This document shows positions 11,090 to 24,119 of a stretch of 64,000 nucleotides of DNA, piece after piece. Under the pieces are notes generated by a model, which was not told the origin of the DNA, searched no databases, and worked only from the letters and a program-made list of their open reading frames with translations. The first letter of the stretch is position 1, and the number at the start of each line of letters is the position of its first letter. This stretch comes from Anaspis maculata (Eukaryota > Arthropoda > Insecta > Coleoptera > Scraptiidae): positions 51,190,601 to 51,254,600 of the forward strand of contig OX421964.1 in the NCBI GenBank assembly GCA_949128115.1. Reading direction: 5' to 3'. The position numbers and the translations under genes were made by a program.

Positions 11090-12747
11090 TTATAGTACAA
11101 GAAAGATAGATTTCAACCTCGGAAAAAATATGGACGTCCTGAAAATTTGATATTTTGTTCAGAATTGAGTGCTCTACAACATATCCAAAATCGCCAAAAA
11201 TCGCACTCGGGGGTTATAAGTTATTGGAGGGGGGGTAAAAAATTGCAGCTAAAAATGGAGGGGATCGAACCTGTCAATCCATTGGATGCAAATACATTAT
11301 GGTTCGACGTATCATATCCCGTTGATACCATTTTGGCACAAAAAGTGTCCATCATTGTTGAAGGGGAGTAGTGGGGGGGCGAAGCTCTGCCAGGTGGTTC
11401 ATTTTGTTTTTCTGGCCATGTAGAACCGATCACGACAAGTTTGGTATCTTTTCCGACTATATTCAATCTCCTGAACTCGAATCCGATGTGTTAATCCAGA
11501 TGAAAACAAGTTTGAACAAGTTAACTTGGAAAAACTTGTTTTTTCTTTGACAATTTTGACGAATTTTTTTTTCACTATTAGAGGTGTTCATTTTTGAAAA
11601 TTTTTTAGGGGTCATTGAATTGAAGTGTATTCTTCACAAAAATCATCCAATCGATGTATAGTTTTGTTTCTCAAGTTGAAAAAATCGATTTGAACCTAAG
11701 CCGGCGCGGCGCGTCGTCTACTACTGACCAGAACACTACAGCATGCACCTCTTGATGAAAACACCTCAATCTATTGAAGAAATAACAACTAATCTCTGAA
11801 AATTGGAGGATCTGTGCAGATTTGAATTCTTCACAACATGAACAAAATCGCCTTGAATCGCAATGCAGGATTTTGAGTTATTCGAGGAGGAGGATAACAT
11901 TTTGGCAAGATTCATACTCTATGAACTGTTACCGCTCCCCTCAAATAACTCAAAACCCTGCAGTGCGATTCATGGCGATTTTGTTCATGTTATAGGAAAT
12001 TCAATTCTGCACAGATCCTACAATTTTCAAAGAGGAGTTCTTATTTCTCCAATAGTTTGAGGTGTTTTCATTAAAAGGTGCATGCTGTAGTGTTTTGGTC
12101 AGTAGTAGACGACGCGCCGCGCCGGCTCAAGTTGGAATCAATTTTTCAAACTCGAGAAACAAAATTATACATCGAGTGGATGATTTTTGTGAAGAATACA
12201 CTTCAATTCAATGACCCCTAAAAATTTTCCAAAAATGAACACCTCTAATAGTGAAAAATAAATTCGTCAAAATTGTCGAAGAAAAAACAAGTTTTTCCAA
12301 GTTAACTTGTTCAAACTTGTTTTCATCTGAATTAACACATTGGATTCGAGTTCAGGAGATTGAATATAGTCGGAAAAGATACCAAACTTGTCGTGATCGG
12401 TTCCACATGGCCAGAAAAACAAAATGAACCACCTGGCAGAGCTTCGCCCCCCCACGACCCCCCTTTATCAATGATCGACACTTTTTGTGCCAAAGTGGTA
12501 TCAGCGGGATATGATGCGTCGAATCATAACGTATTTGCTTTCAATGGATTGACAGGTTTCATCCCCTCCATTTTAAGTTGCAATTTTTTACCCCCCCTCC
12601 AATAACTCAAAACCCCCGGGTGCGATTTTTGGCGATTTCGGATATGTTGTAGAGTAGTCAATTCTGAACAGAATATCAAATTTTCATGACGTCCATATTT
12701 ATTCCGAGGTTTTGCCGATTTTTTTACTATTTTTCCTGTACTATTAT
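11090..12747. repeat. Foldback element FB3, 1.66-kb near-palindrome
   Basis: The arms pair from TATAGTACA near 11091 with TGTACTATTA near 12738, through ATATGGACGTC and GACGTCCATAT, to GACGACGCGCCGC and its complement around the centre (about 11919). Each arm carries a similar open frame of 81 codons beginning MNIVGKDTKLVVIGSTWPEK (11221-11466 minus and 12360-12605 plus). These are mirror images of one repeat rather than two genes. No domain is recognised. Confidence 0.85.
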
Positions 12748-12810
12748 CAGAGACAAAATCGAGAGAGGCTCCTCCACCCCTTAGTAGAGGAAAAATGAGA
12801 CTCTATTGTG

Positions 12811-15800
12811 ACTTTCGTGTGCACGGAAAGGTAAAAAGCTGGGGTGCATTTTTTATGGTGTAATATGGCTTGGGGATGAAGAATCCACTTGTCGTCAAAA
12901 AATCGTCCAGTGTGGGGGCGGTATGGGGGCGGTTTTGTGAAAAAACAGTTTTTAAAAAAAATGTTCTACAGTTTGTCAGCTTTTGGCTGATATCAGCTTG
13001 GAACAAATCCGTCAACTGTAAGTTGTCGTAAATAATTTATGAATAAAAAGGTGATCATTTACTTTGCCATAAGAATACATGTAAAACTTGACTGCCTCGT
13101 GCGCAAAGAACGTTGAATATCTCAGTAACGTGTTGAATGACATTTTTCATTCCACTCCCACTCGATTATCTCCGTAACCACTAGTTCAATCAAAAAAGTT
13201 CCTTCTGTAAACCATGTTACCTATTCCATTGCGATTCTTGCGGTTTTTTCAGATTTGATTTATCTTGAATAGTAACTGAGCTAGGGACGGAATTGTAATG
13301 TACTGCATGCAGCGGACAACTGCAGCGCTGAGGCCCTCGCGTACCCCTGCCACCCGCGCATCCCCGCGAAGGCCTTGGTGTATTGAGGCGGGAAATCTGC
13401 AGACTTACTATTGTGGCTGATGATCGAAACATTGTGAAAGTGTAGTCGGTAAATTTGCAATATAAATAAATATATACCCCTTGAATTACGACGTACGTCT
13501 TCACATATTATAATAGTCCAGTCAAAATAGGTTTTAACCGGAAATAAATTCGGAAGTTGACGAAATTTGGTGGATCGATGCAGAATTGAACGTGGAATGA
13601 TATATTGAAAGTCCCAAAAGGCTTGGTTTTTTTTAGGACCAATAAAAAGCACCATCCTTGAAAATTTTCGTTTTTTTTTCTGAATAACTTGTAAACTATT
13701 ACCTTTAGAACACAGCACCAACAAAGCAAATGTAGGCCGTTAAATTCCCAAGAGATCAGTATAAAACTCATTACTGTTCAGTCAATAGCCTCTGAGATAC
13801 CGCGTCTGCAAAAACGCAGTGAAAATTACTTAAAATATATTTCCGAATTTTATGTAACAATTTGCATAGTGTCAATTCAGGGGCTGTAACGTGGACAGCG
13901 AATGTGCGAATTTCAATGTGCTTTTTCTACATTCGGTATCACACTTTTGTTTAGAAGTCACCAACTTCAAAATAACTTCAAAATGGTACTTTTTCTCGAC
14001 CTTTGAAATCGATACTTGATGTCCCGAAGAATCCGCAAAAATCGATTTTTTTCATAAATAAAATGACCTGCACGCAATCTTCCTTCAAATTGATTGTTTT
14101 TATTTCTGACCGGTTTCGCAGGTCTCTGGCCCTTCTTCATCAAAGTGTGGAGTCTAAAATAAAATACATAAAACAAGTAGGTAGGTACATAAAAGGTGAA
14201 TGATAACACACCGAATCACCGACATTGTATAAATGGTGAAGATAAAGTTTGTGTAAATGATAAGTGAATTGTTTTTAAATTCTTCAGATGTCAGTATAAC
14301 ATTTGTGATGTTGTCATGGAAGAACGGACAAAAGAACTTGATGAAAATGTATAAAATAATAATAGAGCTAATAATAATGGTACAAGGTGGGTGATGAATT
14401 AATGAAAGGATGGTTGAATGGAAAGAAAGAAGCTTATTAAAATAAAAGGCGTTGTAAAAATGTTTAAAAAAGAAATCTATACAATCTTTTAGGCAATTTC
14501 GGACAGAATTATTAGTTGCTTTACAAATTTCAAGAACCTAATACTATCTAAAAGCCGTCCTTTTTACAAACATGTAAAATTTCAAAATTAGTTCCAAGGA
14601 CGAAGTTATGATTTTCTAAGATGATTTTGATGATTAGATGATTATGATTAATAATTCTTTCCAAAATTGCCTAAATGATTGTATAGATTTCCCTTTTAAA
14701 CATTCTTACAACGCCTTTGATTCAAATAATATTTTCTCTTAGTCAACCATCCTGCTTTCATTATTTATCACCCACCTTGTACCATTATTATTAGCTCTAT
14801 TATTCCATACATTTCCATCAAGTTCTTTTGTCCGTTCTTCCACGACAACATCACAAATGTTATATTGACATCTGAAGAATTTAAAAACAATTATCAAATG
14901 CAAGTACAATATTCAGCAGTTAGTGTCCGGACTACCTTTTTTTTTCTGAATAGGTCGTTTTAGTCTTTCAACCCATACAACTCAGAAACCATCACTATAG
15001 AATAAATATTCCGAAACATGTTATTTTTTCTGTATTCAAAATATGAAGATTTTCCCTGGATGGTTTTGCTCTACCTAAGTGAAAAATGAGGCAAATAGTA
15101 TGGTATGAAAAAAATCGATTTTTGGGGATTCTTCGAGACATCAAGTATCGATTTCACAGGTCGAAGAAAAGTACCATTTTGAAGTTGGCGACTTCTTGAC
15201 TTCTAGACAAAAGTGTGATACCGAATGTTGAATTAGCTTTTCCCGCATGTAAAACACATTGAAATTCGCACATTCGCTGTCCAGGTTACAGCCCCTGAAT
15301 TGACACCATGCATATTTTTACATAAAATCCGGAAATATATTTTGAGTAATTTTCACTACGTTTTTGTGGACGCGATATCACAGAGGCTATTGACCAAAAA
15401 GTGATGAGTTTTGTACAATCTCTTGGGAATTTAACGGGCTACATTTGCTTTGCTCGTGCTGGTGCTGTGTTCTGAAGAGATAATAGTTCACAAGCCATTC
15501 AGAAAAAAAGAAAATTTTCAAGGATGGCGCTTTTTTATTGGTCCTAAAAAAACCAAGCTTTTTGAGAATTTCAGTATGTTATTGCACGTTCAATTCTGCA
15601 TCGATCCACCAAATTTCGTCAACTTCCGAATTTATTTCCGGTTAAAACCTATTTTGACTGGACTGTTATAATATGTGAAGACGTACGTCGTAATTCAAGG
15701 GGTATATATTTATTTATATTGCAAATTTACCGACTACACTTTTACAATGTTTCGATCATCAGCCACAATAATAAGTCTGCAGATTTCCCGCCTCAATACA

Positions 15801-16368
15801 CCAAGGCCTTCGCGGGGATGCGCGGGTGGCAGGGGTACGCGAGGGCCTCAGCGCTGCAGTTGTCCGCTGCATGCAGTACATTACAATTCCGTCCCTAGCT
15901 CAGTTACTATTCAAGATAAATCAAATCTGAAAAAACCGCAAGAATCGCAATGGAATAGGTAACATGGTTTACAGAAGGAACTTTTTTGATTGAACTAGTG
16001 GTTACGGAGATAATCGAGTGGGAGTGGAATGAAAAATGTCATTCAACACGTTACTGAGATATTCAACGTTCTTTGCGCACGAGGCAGTCAAGTTTTACAT
16101 GTATTCTTATGGCAAAGTAAATGATCACCTTTTTATTCATAAATTATTTACGACTACTTACAGTTAACGGATTTGTTCCAAGCTGATATCAGCCAAAAGC
16201 TGACAAACTGTAGAACATTTTAAAAAAAAACTGTTTTTTCACAAAACCGCCCCCATACCGCCCCCACACTGGACGATTTTTTGACGACAAGTGGATTCTT
16301 CATCCCCAAGCCATACTACACCATAAAAAATGCACCCCAGCTTTTTACCTTTCCGTGCACACGAACTT
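12811..16368. repeat. Foldback element FB4, 3.56-kb near-palindrome
   Basis: The left arm starts near CGTGTGCACGGAAAGGTAAA (12816) and the right arm ends with its complement near 16365; the centre is about 14590. The outer 750 bp of the two arms (about 12830-13580 and 15600-16350) are almost identical by eye. The inner 1 kb (13600-14590) is clearly more diverged. A GC-rich stretch near 13300-13380 stands out from the AT-rich rest. Each arm contains a 95-codon open frame (13217-13504 minus and 15675-15962 plus) that differs at one residue. I consider this a by-product of arm identity. Confidence 0.88.
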
Positions 16369-16884
16369 CTCAAATAAGCACATTTCGCTTCATATTTTCC
16401 TCTACTACCTCAAAAATTCACGTTAGGACCATATGGAATACAAAAATAGCATCATCCTGCTTACAGCAGAAAGAGCACAATTCTTCGGAAATATGGCTTT
16501 ATTGGCTTTTAGCCACCGGACTATAATGCCTTGGCCTTGGTGCCTTGGTAACAGTCCACTTTAGTTAAATCTACAACGATATATAGGCATCTTCCAGACG
16601 AAATGTAACATTTATACGACATTTATATAAGTTTGAGAACCTTCTTCGAACTGGCTCAACGCGTACTTCAAGTATTTTGCATATGAAGAACCCTCATGCC
16701 CGATCGCACAAACGTGGTATCTTTTATTTCGGTATAATTGTAACCTTGTAGGTCGAATCGTATTTTACCTATCATAATCGTATTAAGCGACCCAAAAATC
16801 GTTGAAAAAGACACCTCACGCAAGACTCTTTGTCGCTTTCTGAATTTGACCTTTTTCCAAAATGGCGCTAATTTTACAAAAAAT

Positions 16885-17885
16885 AGATTTTTGGGGATTC
16901 TTTGGGACATCAAGCATCGAATTCAAAGGTCGAGGGAAAGTACCATTTTGAAGTTAGCGTCTTCTAGACGGAAATGTAATACCGAATGTTAGATTGGCTT
17001 TCCAGATATGTGAAACACATTGAAATCCGTCCATTGCTGTCCATGTTACATCCCCTGAACTGACACTATGCAAATAGTCACGTAAAATCAGGAAATAAAT
17101 TTTGAGTTATTTTCACTGCGTTTTTGCAGCCGCTGTATCTAGGAGACTATTGACCACTAAGTAATGAATTTAGTACTGATCCCTTGGGAATTGAACAGGC
17201 TACATTCGCCTCGCTGGTAGTTGTGTTCTAAAGGTGATAGTCTACATGTTATTCAGAAAAAATCGAAAATTTTCAAGGATGGCGCTCTTTTATTGGTCGT
17301 ACAAGTAAGTAAGTAAGTAAGTAATAATTTATTGTCTTTACCATAAGGTATACAACTTTGAAAATAAAACAATTATAATATGGATTCCAGCAATCAGGAG
17401 AGACAAAAATAAACAATCATTCAGTAAGTATCCTATTTACATAATATACTAAATCACATCAAATTAGCAACATTTCCTGCCTAAATCTCAGCGCACTCAC
17501 GAGGAAGTTGTAGATGTTGTTGATTTTTTCGCTGGTCAGGTTTTCAAACAGTGTAATGTGATAATTATTAGGTTGTACCTCCCGTGTTAGGTATCCTGAA
17601 AGATGGTAAGCTCTAAAGGAGACCAGAGCTGGACACGTACAGGTTATGTGGTAGATATCTTCCCTTTCCCTTAAGTTGCATAAGGTGCATTCCGCTTCTA
17701 GATTTATGAAGTACTTTACATGATTGAGATATTGATCGTACAAAAGAATTCAAGCCTTAGAATTTCCGGGAATTTCAGTATGGTACTCTACGTTAAATTC
17801 TGCATCGATCCACCAAATTTCATCAACTTCCGAATTTATTTCAGGTTTGACTCGATTTTTACTTAATTTGACTGGACTATATGAA
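16885..17885. repeat. Third, partial copy of the FB4 arm
   Basis: This segment repeats the right-arm text of FB4 (15119-15665) in the same direction: TTTGGGGATTCTTTGGGACA near 16889, AAGTACCATTTTGAAGTT near 16936, and ATCCACCAAATTTC near 17806. It is more diverged than the two FB4 arms are from each other. It lacks the GC-rich outer segment and is interrupted by a LINE fragment at 17305-17735. Confidence 0.8.
17305..17735 (-). mobile_element. 5'-truncated LINE 3' end with (ACTT)n tail
   Basis: On the minus strand this fragment encodes the end of a non-LTR retrotransposon polyprotein, containing CTLCNLREREDIYHITCTCP. This is the Cys-x2-Cys...His-x4-Cys knuckle found after the reverse transcriptase in many LINEs. 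The coding part stops at 17459 and is followed by a 3' UTR and an ACTT tandem tail (17305-17323). The 8-bp sequence TCGTACAA flanks both sides (17297-17304 and 17736-17743). The 3' tail, target duplication and 5' truncation are all signs of target-primed reverse transcription. The clade is not assigned. It interrupts the third FB4 arm copy, so it is younger than that copy. Confidence 0.85.
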
Positions 17886-18080
17886 TGAAGCATCTTTCTG
17901 TAACTTATATTGTGAATTCAATATATCAGCAGAAGACAATTCGATTGTCTGTTTGTGGTGGCAGTTCACTATAAATTAATCAATTTTGCATCACAGAACA
18001 GGAAAACGTTGCCAGAGAGATGCCATGTCGAATCCTGTTTATATCTTGTGATTATAAATTATATTCACATGACATCTTCT

Positions 18081-18697
18081 TTAGACTCTGTATGTCTCTA
18101 CTGTTTTTTCTCGGTTTCTTGCGAATTTCGTCCAAGTGATTTTTTTCAAGAGCTGCTCCAACATCTTCATTTCTACTTCTCTAAAAAATAGCTGCGCCTT
18201 CTCAGATTGCACTTCTAAGGAATTGAGTCGCTCGATGAGGCTTTTGGTCAAAAGCTGCAAAACAAAAAGTTTCTTGTCAAAAAAAAAAGAGAATGATTCA
18301 GACAACATGCTGCAACCAGATATCATTTCAATGTATCAAGACAAAATACCGATCAAGCTGGTATTCTTTCCACAACTTGAGTAAAGTGAGTCTCCTTGCC
18401 CGCGTCAGGCTGGCACAGGCAGAAATCTGACGCAGGTCTGCAAACAATCGGTATACTTTTGCAAAAATATTGGACCACGTCCACACTACGACATCTGGGA
18501 ACTCCAGGTCTTCCTTAAACTCAATCACTTACATTTCTTCGTGCCGCAGCAACGTTTTGAATACCAAACAGCAAATAGTGAAGTTGATTGTTCAACTTTT
18601 TTTTTACTTTGACTCCTTCGTTGACTTTTTCTTGACGTTCATGTGGCAACCTGGTACTGTTCTTGGCTTGCTTATTCACTCGATTTGAGCCGATGGA
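18081..18697 (-). CDS. Putative two-exon coiled-coil protein, C-terminal part
   Basis: Two minus-strand exons fit together. The upstream exon (18697-18533, 55 codons) follows an AG at 18698-18699 and ends at a good donor, GTAAGTG. The downstream exon (18254-18081, 57 codons and TAA) follows TTTTGTTTTGCAG. Both boundaries are phase 0 and no stop interrupts the 112 codons. The protein reads NNQLHYLLFGIQNVAAARRN across to LLTKSLIERLNSLEVQSEKA and VEMKMLEQLLKKI. It is Leu/Glu/Lys rich with heptad-like spacing and looks like an alpha-helical coiled coil ending in TVETYRV. No ATG is in frame in the upstream exon, so the start lies in an exon I cannot place. I do not recognise the family. A chance reading frame remains possible. 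Confidence 0.42.
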
Positions 18698-19010
18698 CTG
18701 CGGTGAGTTAAATTTCTATTTCTATTCACGGCTATAAAATCGTACCTTGTCATTTTATATTCACAGGTCAGGGGTGGCGGAAGCTACCTTTTCTTTCAGC
18801 ACTCACACAAATGATAAATTCCAGTGTCAATATAAGTGGATCTTTCTTCTAAAATTTGAACTTAAGTGTACCCTAGTGAAATTTCATTGAAGATTGAAGC
18901 GCAGTGTCTCTTCGAAGGGTGCTCCTTGCTCCTCACAGTTTCTCTGTTTTTCTTGCCAAAAGATGTTCAAATTTCTGTCACGTATTTTTATTGGAAGAGG
19001 AGGTTTTATA

Positions 19011-19830
19011 TAGTAGGTTCACTTGTACCGTGACTCTAGTTGGCTGTGAGATTTTGTTTCTAAGTTTTCAAATCTGATATTTGAAAACTCCCTAGAACTT
19101 GGCAGTTGATTGCATTGATGTTTGAAAGTTTAAGCTTGACGACAAGATCAACAACTTTACCGTTTGTCAGATCGAGTGTCAAATAGACTGAAAATCACGA
19201 GTTTCACGAAAATTGTGGTGAAATTATGCCCATTACTGTGAAAACTGTGTTTGCGGCTCAGCTTGTGTCTTGAACAATAACGTTCAGTGCCCATTTTAAA
19301 GTCCTCGAGAGTGCCATCAGGAACTCGCTTCTGGGAGAAAAAATGGGCGGAATAGGTGCTGGGCATATACCCCATAACGTTCAGCTTTGCGCAGAAGACG
19401 TGAATCTATTTTCAAAAACCACATAATCATAATATGGAAGCATTGTGAACTATTCCTGGTTTTTAAAAGAAGTACCCACACTCTGGAAGGCTGGGAACGA
19501 TGGGAAGCTGAACCTTCCTAATTTTTGTGGGGATGGGATTCATCGGCGTTAATACTTGATTTCACTGCTCAGGACATCGTACTGGAACAAGAAATTTGCG
19601 GAACTTGTGAAAGGTGAACTACATCCACTCCATATTTGCAATTTGCAAAGTTGATTTCGGTAAATTTTTCATTTTTGACAGCAACAGTCAACACACCATC
19701 ACACCAACATAACCTATCTTTCGAAGCCAGACGCTCAGGCGCACACTAGGCAGTTGGACGTGAAGTCTACAATGCCAAACTGTGAAATTTGCCCAGCCTA
19801 CTAGAATCACGGTACAAGTGAACTTACCAT
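19011..19830. mobile_element. TIR element of about 820 bp
   Basis: TAGTAGGTTCACTTGTACCG at 19011 is mirrored by CGGTACAAGTGAACTTACCA at 19810, giving imperfect terminal inverted repeats of about 30 bp. The interior is not obviously palindromic and has no transposase. This suggests a non-autonomous DNA transposon. I could not fix a target duplication. Confidence 0.6.
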
Positions 19831-19920
19831 AGTTATTTAATTTCAAGAGTCTATCTAGACTCTTGAAAAATTTCCATCAAGAGTTAGAGTATTGTCTTGA
19901 AATTTTGAAATGATCTTGAT

Positions 19921-21460
19921 ATTTCAAGACAAGACAAGAGTAGGGCAACTCTTTAGTGCAAGCGGTACACACCTAAAAACACATCGATACTGCATTTTGG
20001 AGTGCAGTAACGAGATTTGGTATGGACATATTTTATACCAAGACAAGCGATTTGACCCGCAGCACTCGATATTTTGTCCCTTAGGGGGGCAAAGGGGGCC
20101 CTCCAAATTTTCAAGATGCAAGAACTTCCACATGACGATCATTGAGTATCGTCATGTATGTCATAAGTGAAGCTTACGGGTCTATTGAAAATATTTTCAT
20201 CAATTGTCGTTGTGTCCGATTCATTCTTCACACTTGAAAAAAAATTTCTTTGGCAAAGGTCAAAAAAACTGTTTTTATTTTTTCTGCTGTGCAAGGAAAC
20301 GATAAATTCATATGTTCTGTTGCGTTCCCAATTAAATCGCATTTCCTAAAACTAATTATAAAGAAATTTTTCTTGTAATGGTATTTTTCAAAGAAGTGGT
20401 GACCTCTTCAGTACCTCTTTTCCAAGAGCATTTCTTTCCATGTCCCCACTGGATATCACTCGTAATTTTTGCAGGAATGGAGACCTCGAACTCTTTTCCT
20501 GGTAGTTGCGAAGTAACATGACTCTAAAACGCCCAAGGGAGCCCAAAAAAAAAAAATTTCTGCTGGGCCGTCCAACTCACGATATTTTGATTTTATAGTA
20601 GGAGAGACGCGGACCAGTATTCGATCCAGGCTGCAGGCGCAGGCGATTTGGTTTCAACAGAAAATATTCTTCCATGCCGTGTTTTATTGCAGTACAACAA
20701 AACGCAGAGTCGTTAGGTGTAAGTAGGTATATTTTCCGGTAGATTTTATTCGCCTAGACTAGATCTTATTTATTTGCGCGTCTCCCCTACTACAAAATCA
20801 ACATGCCAAAAATTTGACGGCCCAGCAGAAAAAAAAAGTTTTAGGGCTCTCTTGTGTGTTTTGAAGCCATGTTGCATGGTAATTACTAAGAAAAGAGTTC
20901 AAGCTTTTCATATCTGCGAAAATTGACAGTCTTATCCACTAGGAACATTGAAAAAAATGCTGTTGAAAAAAGTGTACTGAAGAGGTCACTTCTTCTTGGG
21001 AAAATGATATTGCGAAAAAATTGTCTTCATATTTGGGCTTACGGAACGACATCCATGACGGAACGCGATTTAGTTGGGAACGCAACAAAACATATGAATT
21101 TATCGTTTCCTTGCACAGTAGAAAAAATAAAAACAGTTTTTTTGACCTCTGCGAAAGATTTTTTTTTCAAATGTGAAGAATGAATCGGACACGACGACAT
21201 TTGATGGAAACATTTTCAATAGACCCGTAAGCTTCACTTATGACATACATGATGATACTCAATGATCATTTTGTGAAAGTTCTTGTATCTTGAAAATTTG
21301 GAGGGCCCCCATTGGCCCCCTAAGGGATGAAATATCGAGTGCTGCGGGTCAAATCGCTTGTCTTGGTATGAAGTACGCCCATGCAAAATCTCGTTACTGC
21401 ACTCCAAAATGCGGTATGCTTTTGCGTACCGCTCCCACTACTTGTCTTGTCTTGTCTAGA
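19921..21460. repeat. Foldback element FB5, 1.5-kb near-palindrome
   Basis: The arms pair from CAAGACAAGACAAG near 19926 with CTTGTCTTGTCTTG near 21441. They continue through TGCATTTTGGAGTGCAGTAA and its complement, AAGCTTACGGGTCTATTG (20171) and its complement (21217), to GGGCCGTC and GACGGCCC near the centre (about 20690). No gene is present. A diverged single arm of the same family lies at 34835-35035. Confidence 0.87.
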
Positions 21461-24119
21461 CGGCAACACTAGATTTCTGTTTACTATACCAGGTAAGTTG
21501 TGAATCCTAGAAATTATATTTTTCCTAAAAGTGCTCGCAAACAGTCACAGGCTCGCAGTGGTCCCATAACTTTAAGTAGAGCACAATTAAACATAATCCA
21601 TTTTCATAGAATTCTTTTGCTTCCGGTGTTTTAGGAAAACTGAATTTTTGTAGTTTCTGAGTTTATGACTCACCCTGCATAGAAAAGGGAATTTCTAAAA
21701 ACATTCAGTGGTTGATATTTTGTAGTTAATTTTCCGCCATTAGCAGTTTACCAAAATCTTTTGAATTGACAAAAATGAAAGCGCTCGAAGAACAACCTTT
21801 CTTCCTCCACATCAAAATTAAAAGACATCGAATTTTTTCAACAAATTTCCAGCACTTCACTACATCTCTATTTAAAACAAACCTCTAAGGTGGTCTGACA
21901 CTTTTGAATATCCTATATTTCTTGTTTTACAGTGTCCTACAGGTTATTTACCACTCAGAAGGAGATTAAATTCATCCCTATGATCCCTGGCAACGATCGG
22001 TAAAAATCCTACTTGGGATTGGGAAGGATTGGGACTGGAAATTTGGGATTGCTGCAGAGGGCAATTTAGAAGGTGCAGAACTGTATAAAATTATTGGCAG
22101 GGATCATAGGGATGTATTATGTATCTCTAGCACCTAGATGTCTTTGTAGTATCACTTTATTCTAAGTAGATTACTTCGGTATTAGAATAATCGCTTGGTC
22201 CTATATTTTGTACTATTAGATTCATTCCTTGGAATATTTGGGCTCGCATTTTATTCCACTTCCAAAATTTGCTCCCATGTTTGGTACTGAACTAAAATTT
22301 GATACCACGTTTGTTTAATCGGGCATCCGACTCGAGTGATGCAACTTGAACAAGAATATTCAAGTTTTTCAAGAAAATATTTCACATCAACCAAACTGAT
22401 GACAGCTGAATTCGATTTATTCAAAAGTTGATGCGATAGGGGATGAAATGCACTTCGATAGGTAGGTACAGTTCACACTGCAGTTCAATATATTCCAGCC
22501 CAGAATAACATCGGAATAATGTAGACCACAAAAACTCATAAACATGTTTTTTTAAAGCATTGTAACGGTGCATATTTTTATTTCTTGTTTTGTGAATGAA
22601 CGTGAAAAACGTGCCTCATGACGTGCTACCTTATACCTGCCAGCAAAAAAAATTCTGATTTTATCATGACAAACAGCCATCTTTTGTCTATCGTGCTGGC
22701 TACTCGTATAATAATTTATATTTATGTTAAACTCCCCGTCATGAAAATATCAAACGCAAAATTAATGCTTCTGGAATTCAATCCAACACGTTTTCACAAT
22801 TTCTAATGTGATATTTAGGTAGTTTATTTTTGCGTTATTAATTTACGGCCAGGATATTCATTTCGAAGTACGCGGTGCCTTGATATTATTAAAACATTTT
22901 ATTATTATAACGGCTTTTCACAGCAAATGTCCATTAATTTCCATAAACAGAAAGACTGCACAACACGCAACGAACGTTTTCATATAAAAGTGTTTAATCG
23001 AGATCGTATTTAGCAGATCCACAAGATTCCTCATGCATTTCTTATGCAATGCTGAATAATTTTAAACATTGCAATAATTACGGCTTCAGTTCTTATGATG
23101 CTTTAATCCTTTAATAAAATCTTAAACTTGAAATTGCAGATGAAGGAAATTAGTGTTAACTATTGTGCGTACCTGGCCACTTACAGCACATCAGGCATGA
23201 TAGGTAGGTACCTACCTACGTCCTAATATGGACAATTTGCAAACTGACTGCAGGGCGACACGAAAAGAAGCAATTAAATAAAAGCGTTCTTAGTGAAATT
23301 GAAAACAACAATAACGGAGAACCGTGGTGGGTTAGGTAATAAAAGGGCATCAGGATCATGCAAACATAAGCATTTGGATAATAACTATCATTGTCTAAAG
23401 CTCCAGAGACTCTAAATTATAGATCAATTATCTAACCATTCCCCATGGTTGGACACCATCACGGACCCCACAAAATAAAAATTACCGAAAGCAGGTGGGT
23501 CCTTTACACTACCGCAGTTAGAGCAGAGATAATGCTGGGGCCCGGAGACCCATTAAAGAACAATCAATTCGCTTTTTACCGAAATTTTTGTTGTGTCAAT
23601 TCTCTCATCGCGCGCACACACACATATAGAACACGACTAAAGAATTGAGCAATTTTCTGGCAGGTTCTGGTTCATAGATCTTGACGATAAACAAAAAAAA
23701 ACGGTTTTTTCACCCCGAAACTTTCCCGCAAGTAGCACGGAACGAATGGAAATTTTTGTTCGAGACGTTCCTTCGGGTGGGAAGTTGGAATTTGAGAGAG
23801 AGATCGAGACAAACTTGAAGCATCTCCATAATAATTGAAAAAAAAATTCCAGGAAAATTTGAATCTTCCGGAAAAACCTCAAAGCTTGTTTGAAATATTA
23901 TCATTGTGAAAATCGTCAATAAAAGGATTCATTTTAAGCTGTAGGTACTTTGAGCCTTAAGTCCGGTCTCGATAAGCCGGTTTTGCATTTTCCTTTAAAA
24001 AAAATGGTGAAAATTTGCTCACGGAATAAAAAGTTGAAAATTCGCAGTTTTTCCAAGGAGGAAAACTCAAAAACCGTTCAAAAATTTTTACCCCAAAATT
24101 GATTCAATCTTTTTCCAAT
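21461..24119. other. Sparse intergenic region
   Basis: I see no gene. A segment at 21650-21830 (GACTCACCCTG, then CTTTTGAATTGACAAAA) resembles part of the FB8 foldback near 41210-41330. At 23201-23218 there is a perfect 18-bp palindrome, TAGGTAGGTACCTACCTA, of the TAGGTA microsatellite type seen elsewhere in the window. Confidence 0.5.

Noticed and set aside
11221..11466. MNIVGKDTKLVV frame in both FB3 arms
   Set aside because: These are mirror copies in a palindrome, without a domain, upstream promoter or splice support. The C-terminal halves diverge.
13217..13504. 95-codon frame duplicated in both FB4 arms, apparent conserved protein
   Set aside because: The near identity extends for hundreds of bases outside the frame, so it reflects arm identity and not selection on a protein.
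18328..18528. 66-codon minus-strand frame as an exon of the putative coiled-coil gene
   Set aside because: It would sit inside the intron between the GTAAGTG donor at 18532 and the acceptor at 18255, and no donor in it keeps the downstream frame.
23201..23218. TAGGTAGGTACCTACCTA palindrome as a regulatory site
   Set aside because: It is a mirrored TAGG/GGTA microsatellite like others in the window, with no gene nearby.
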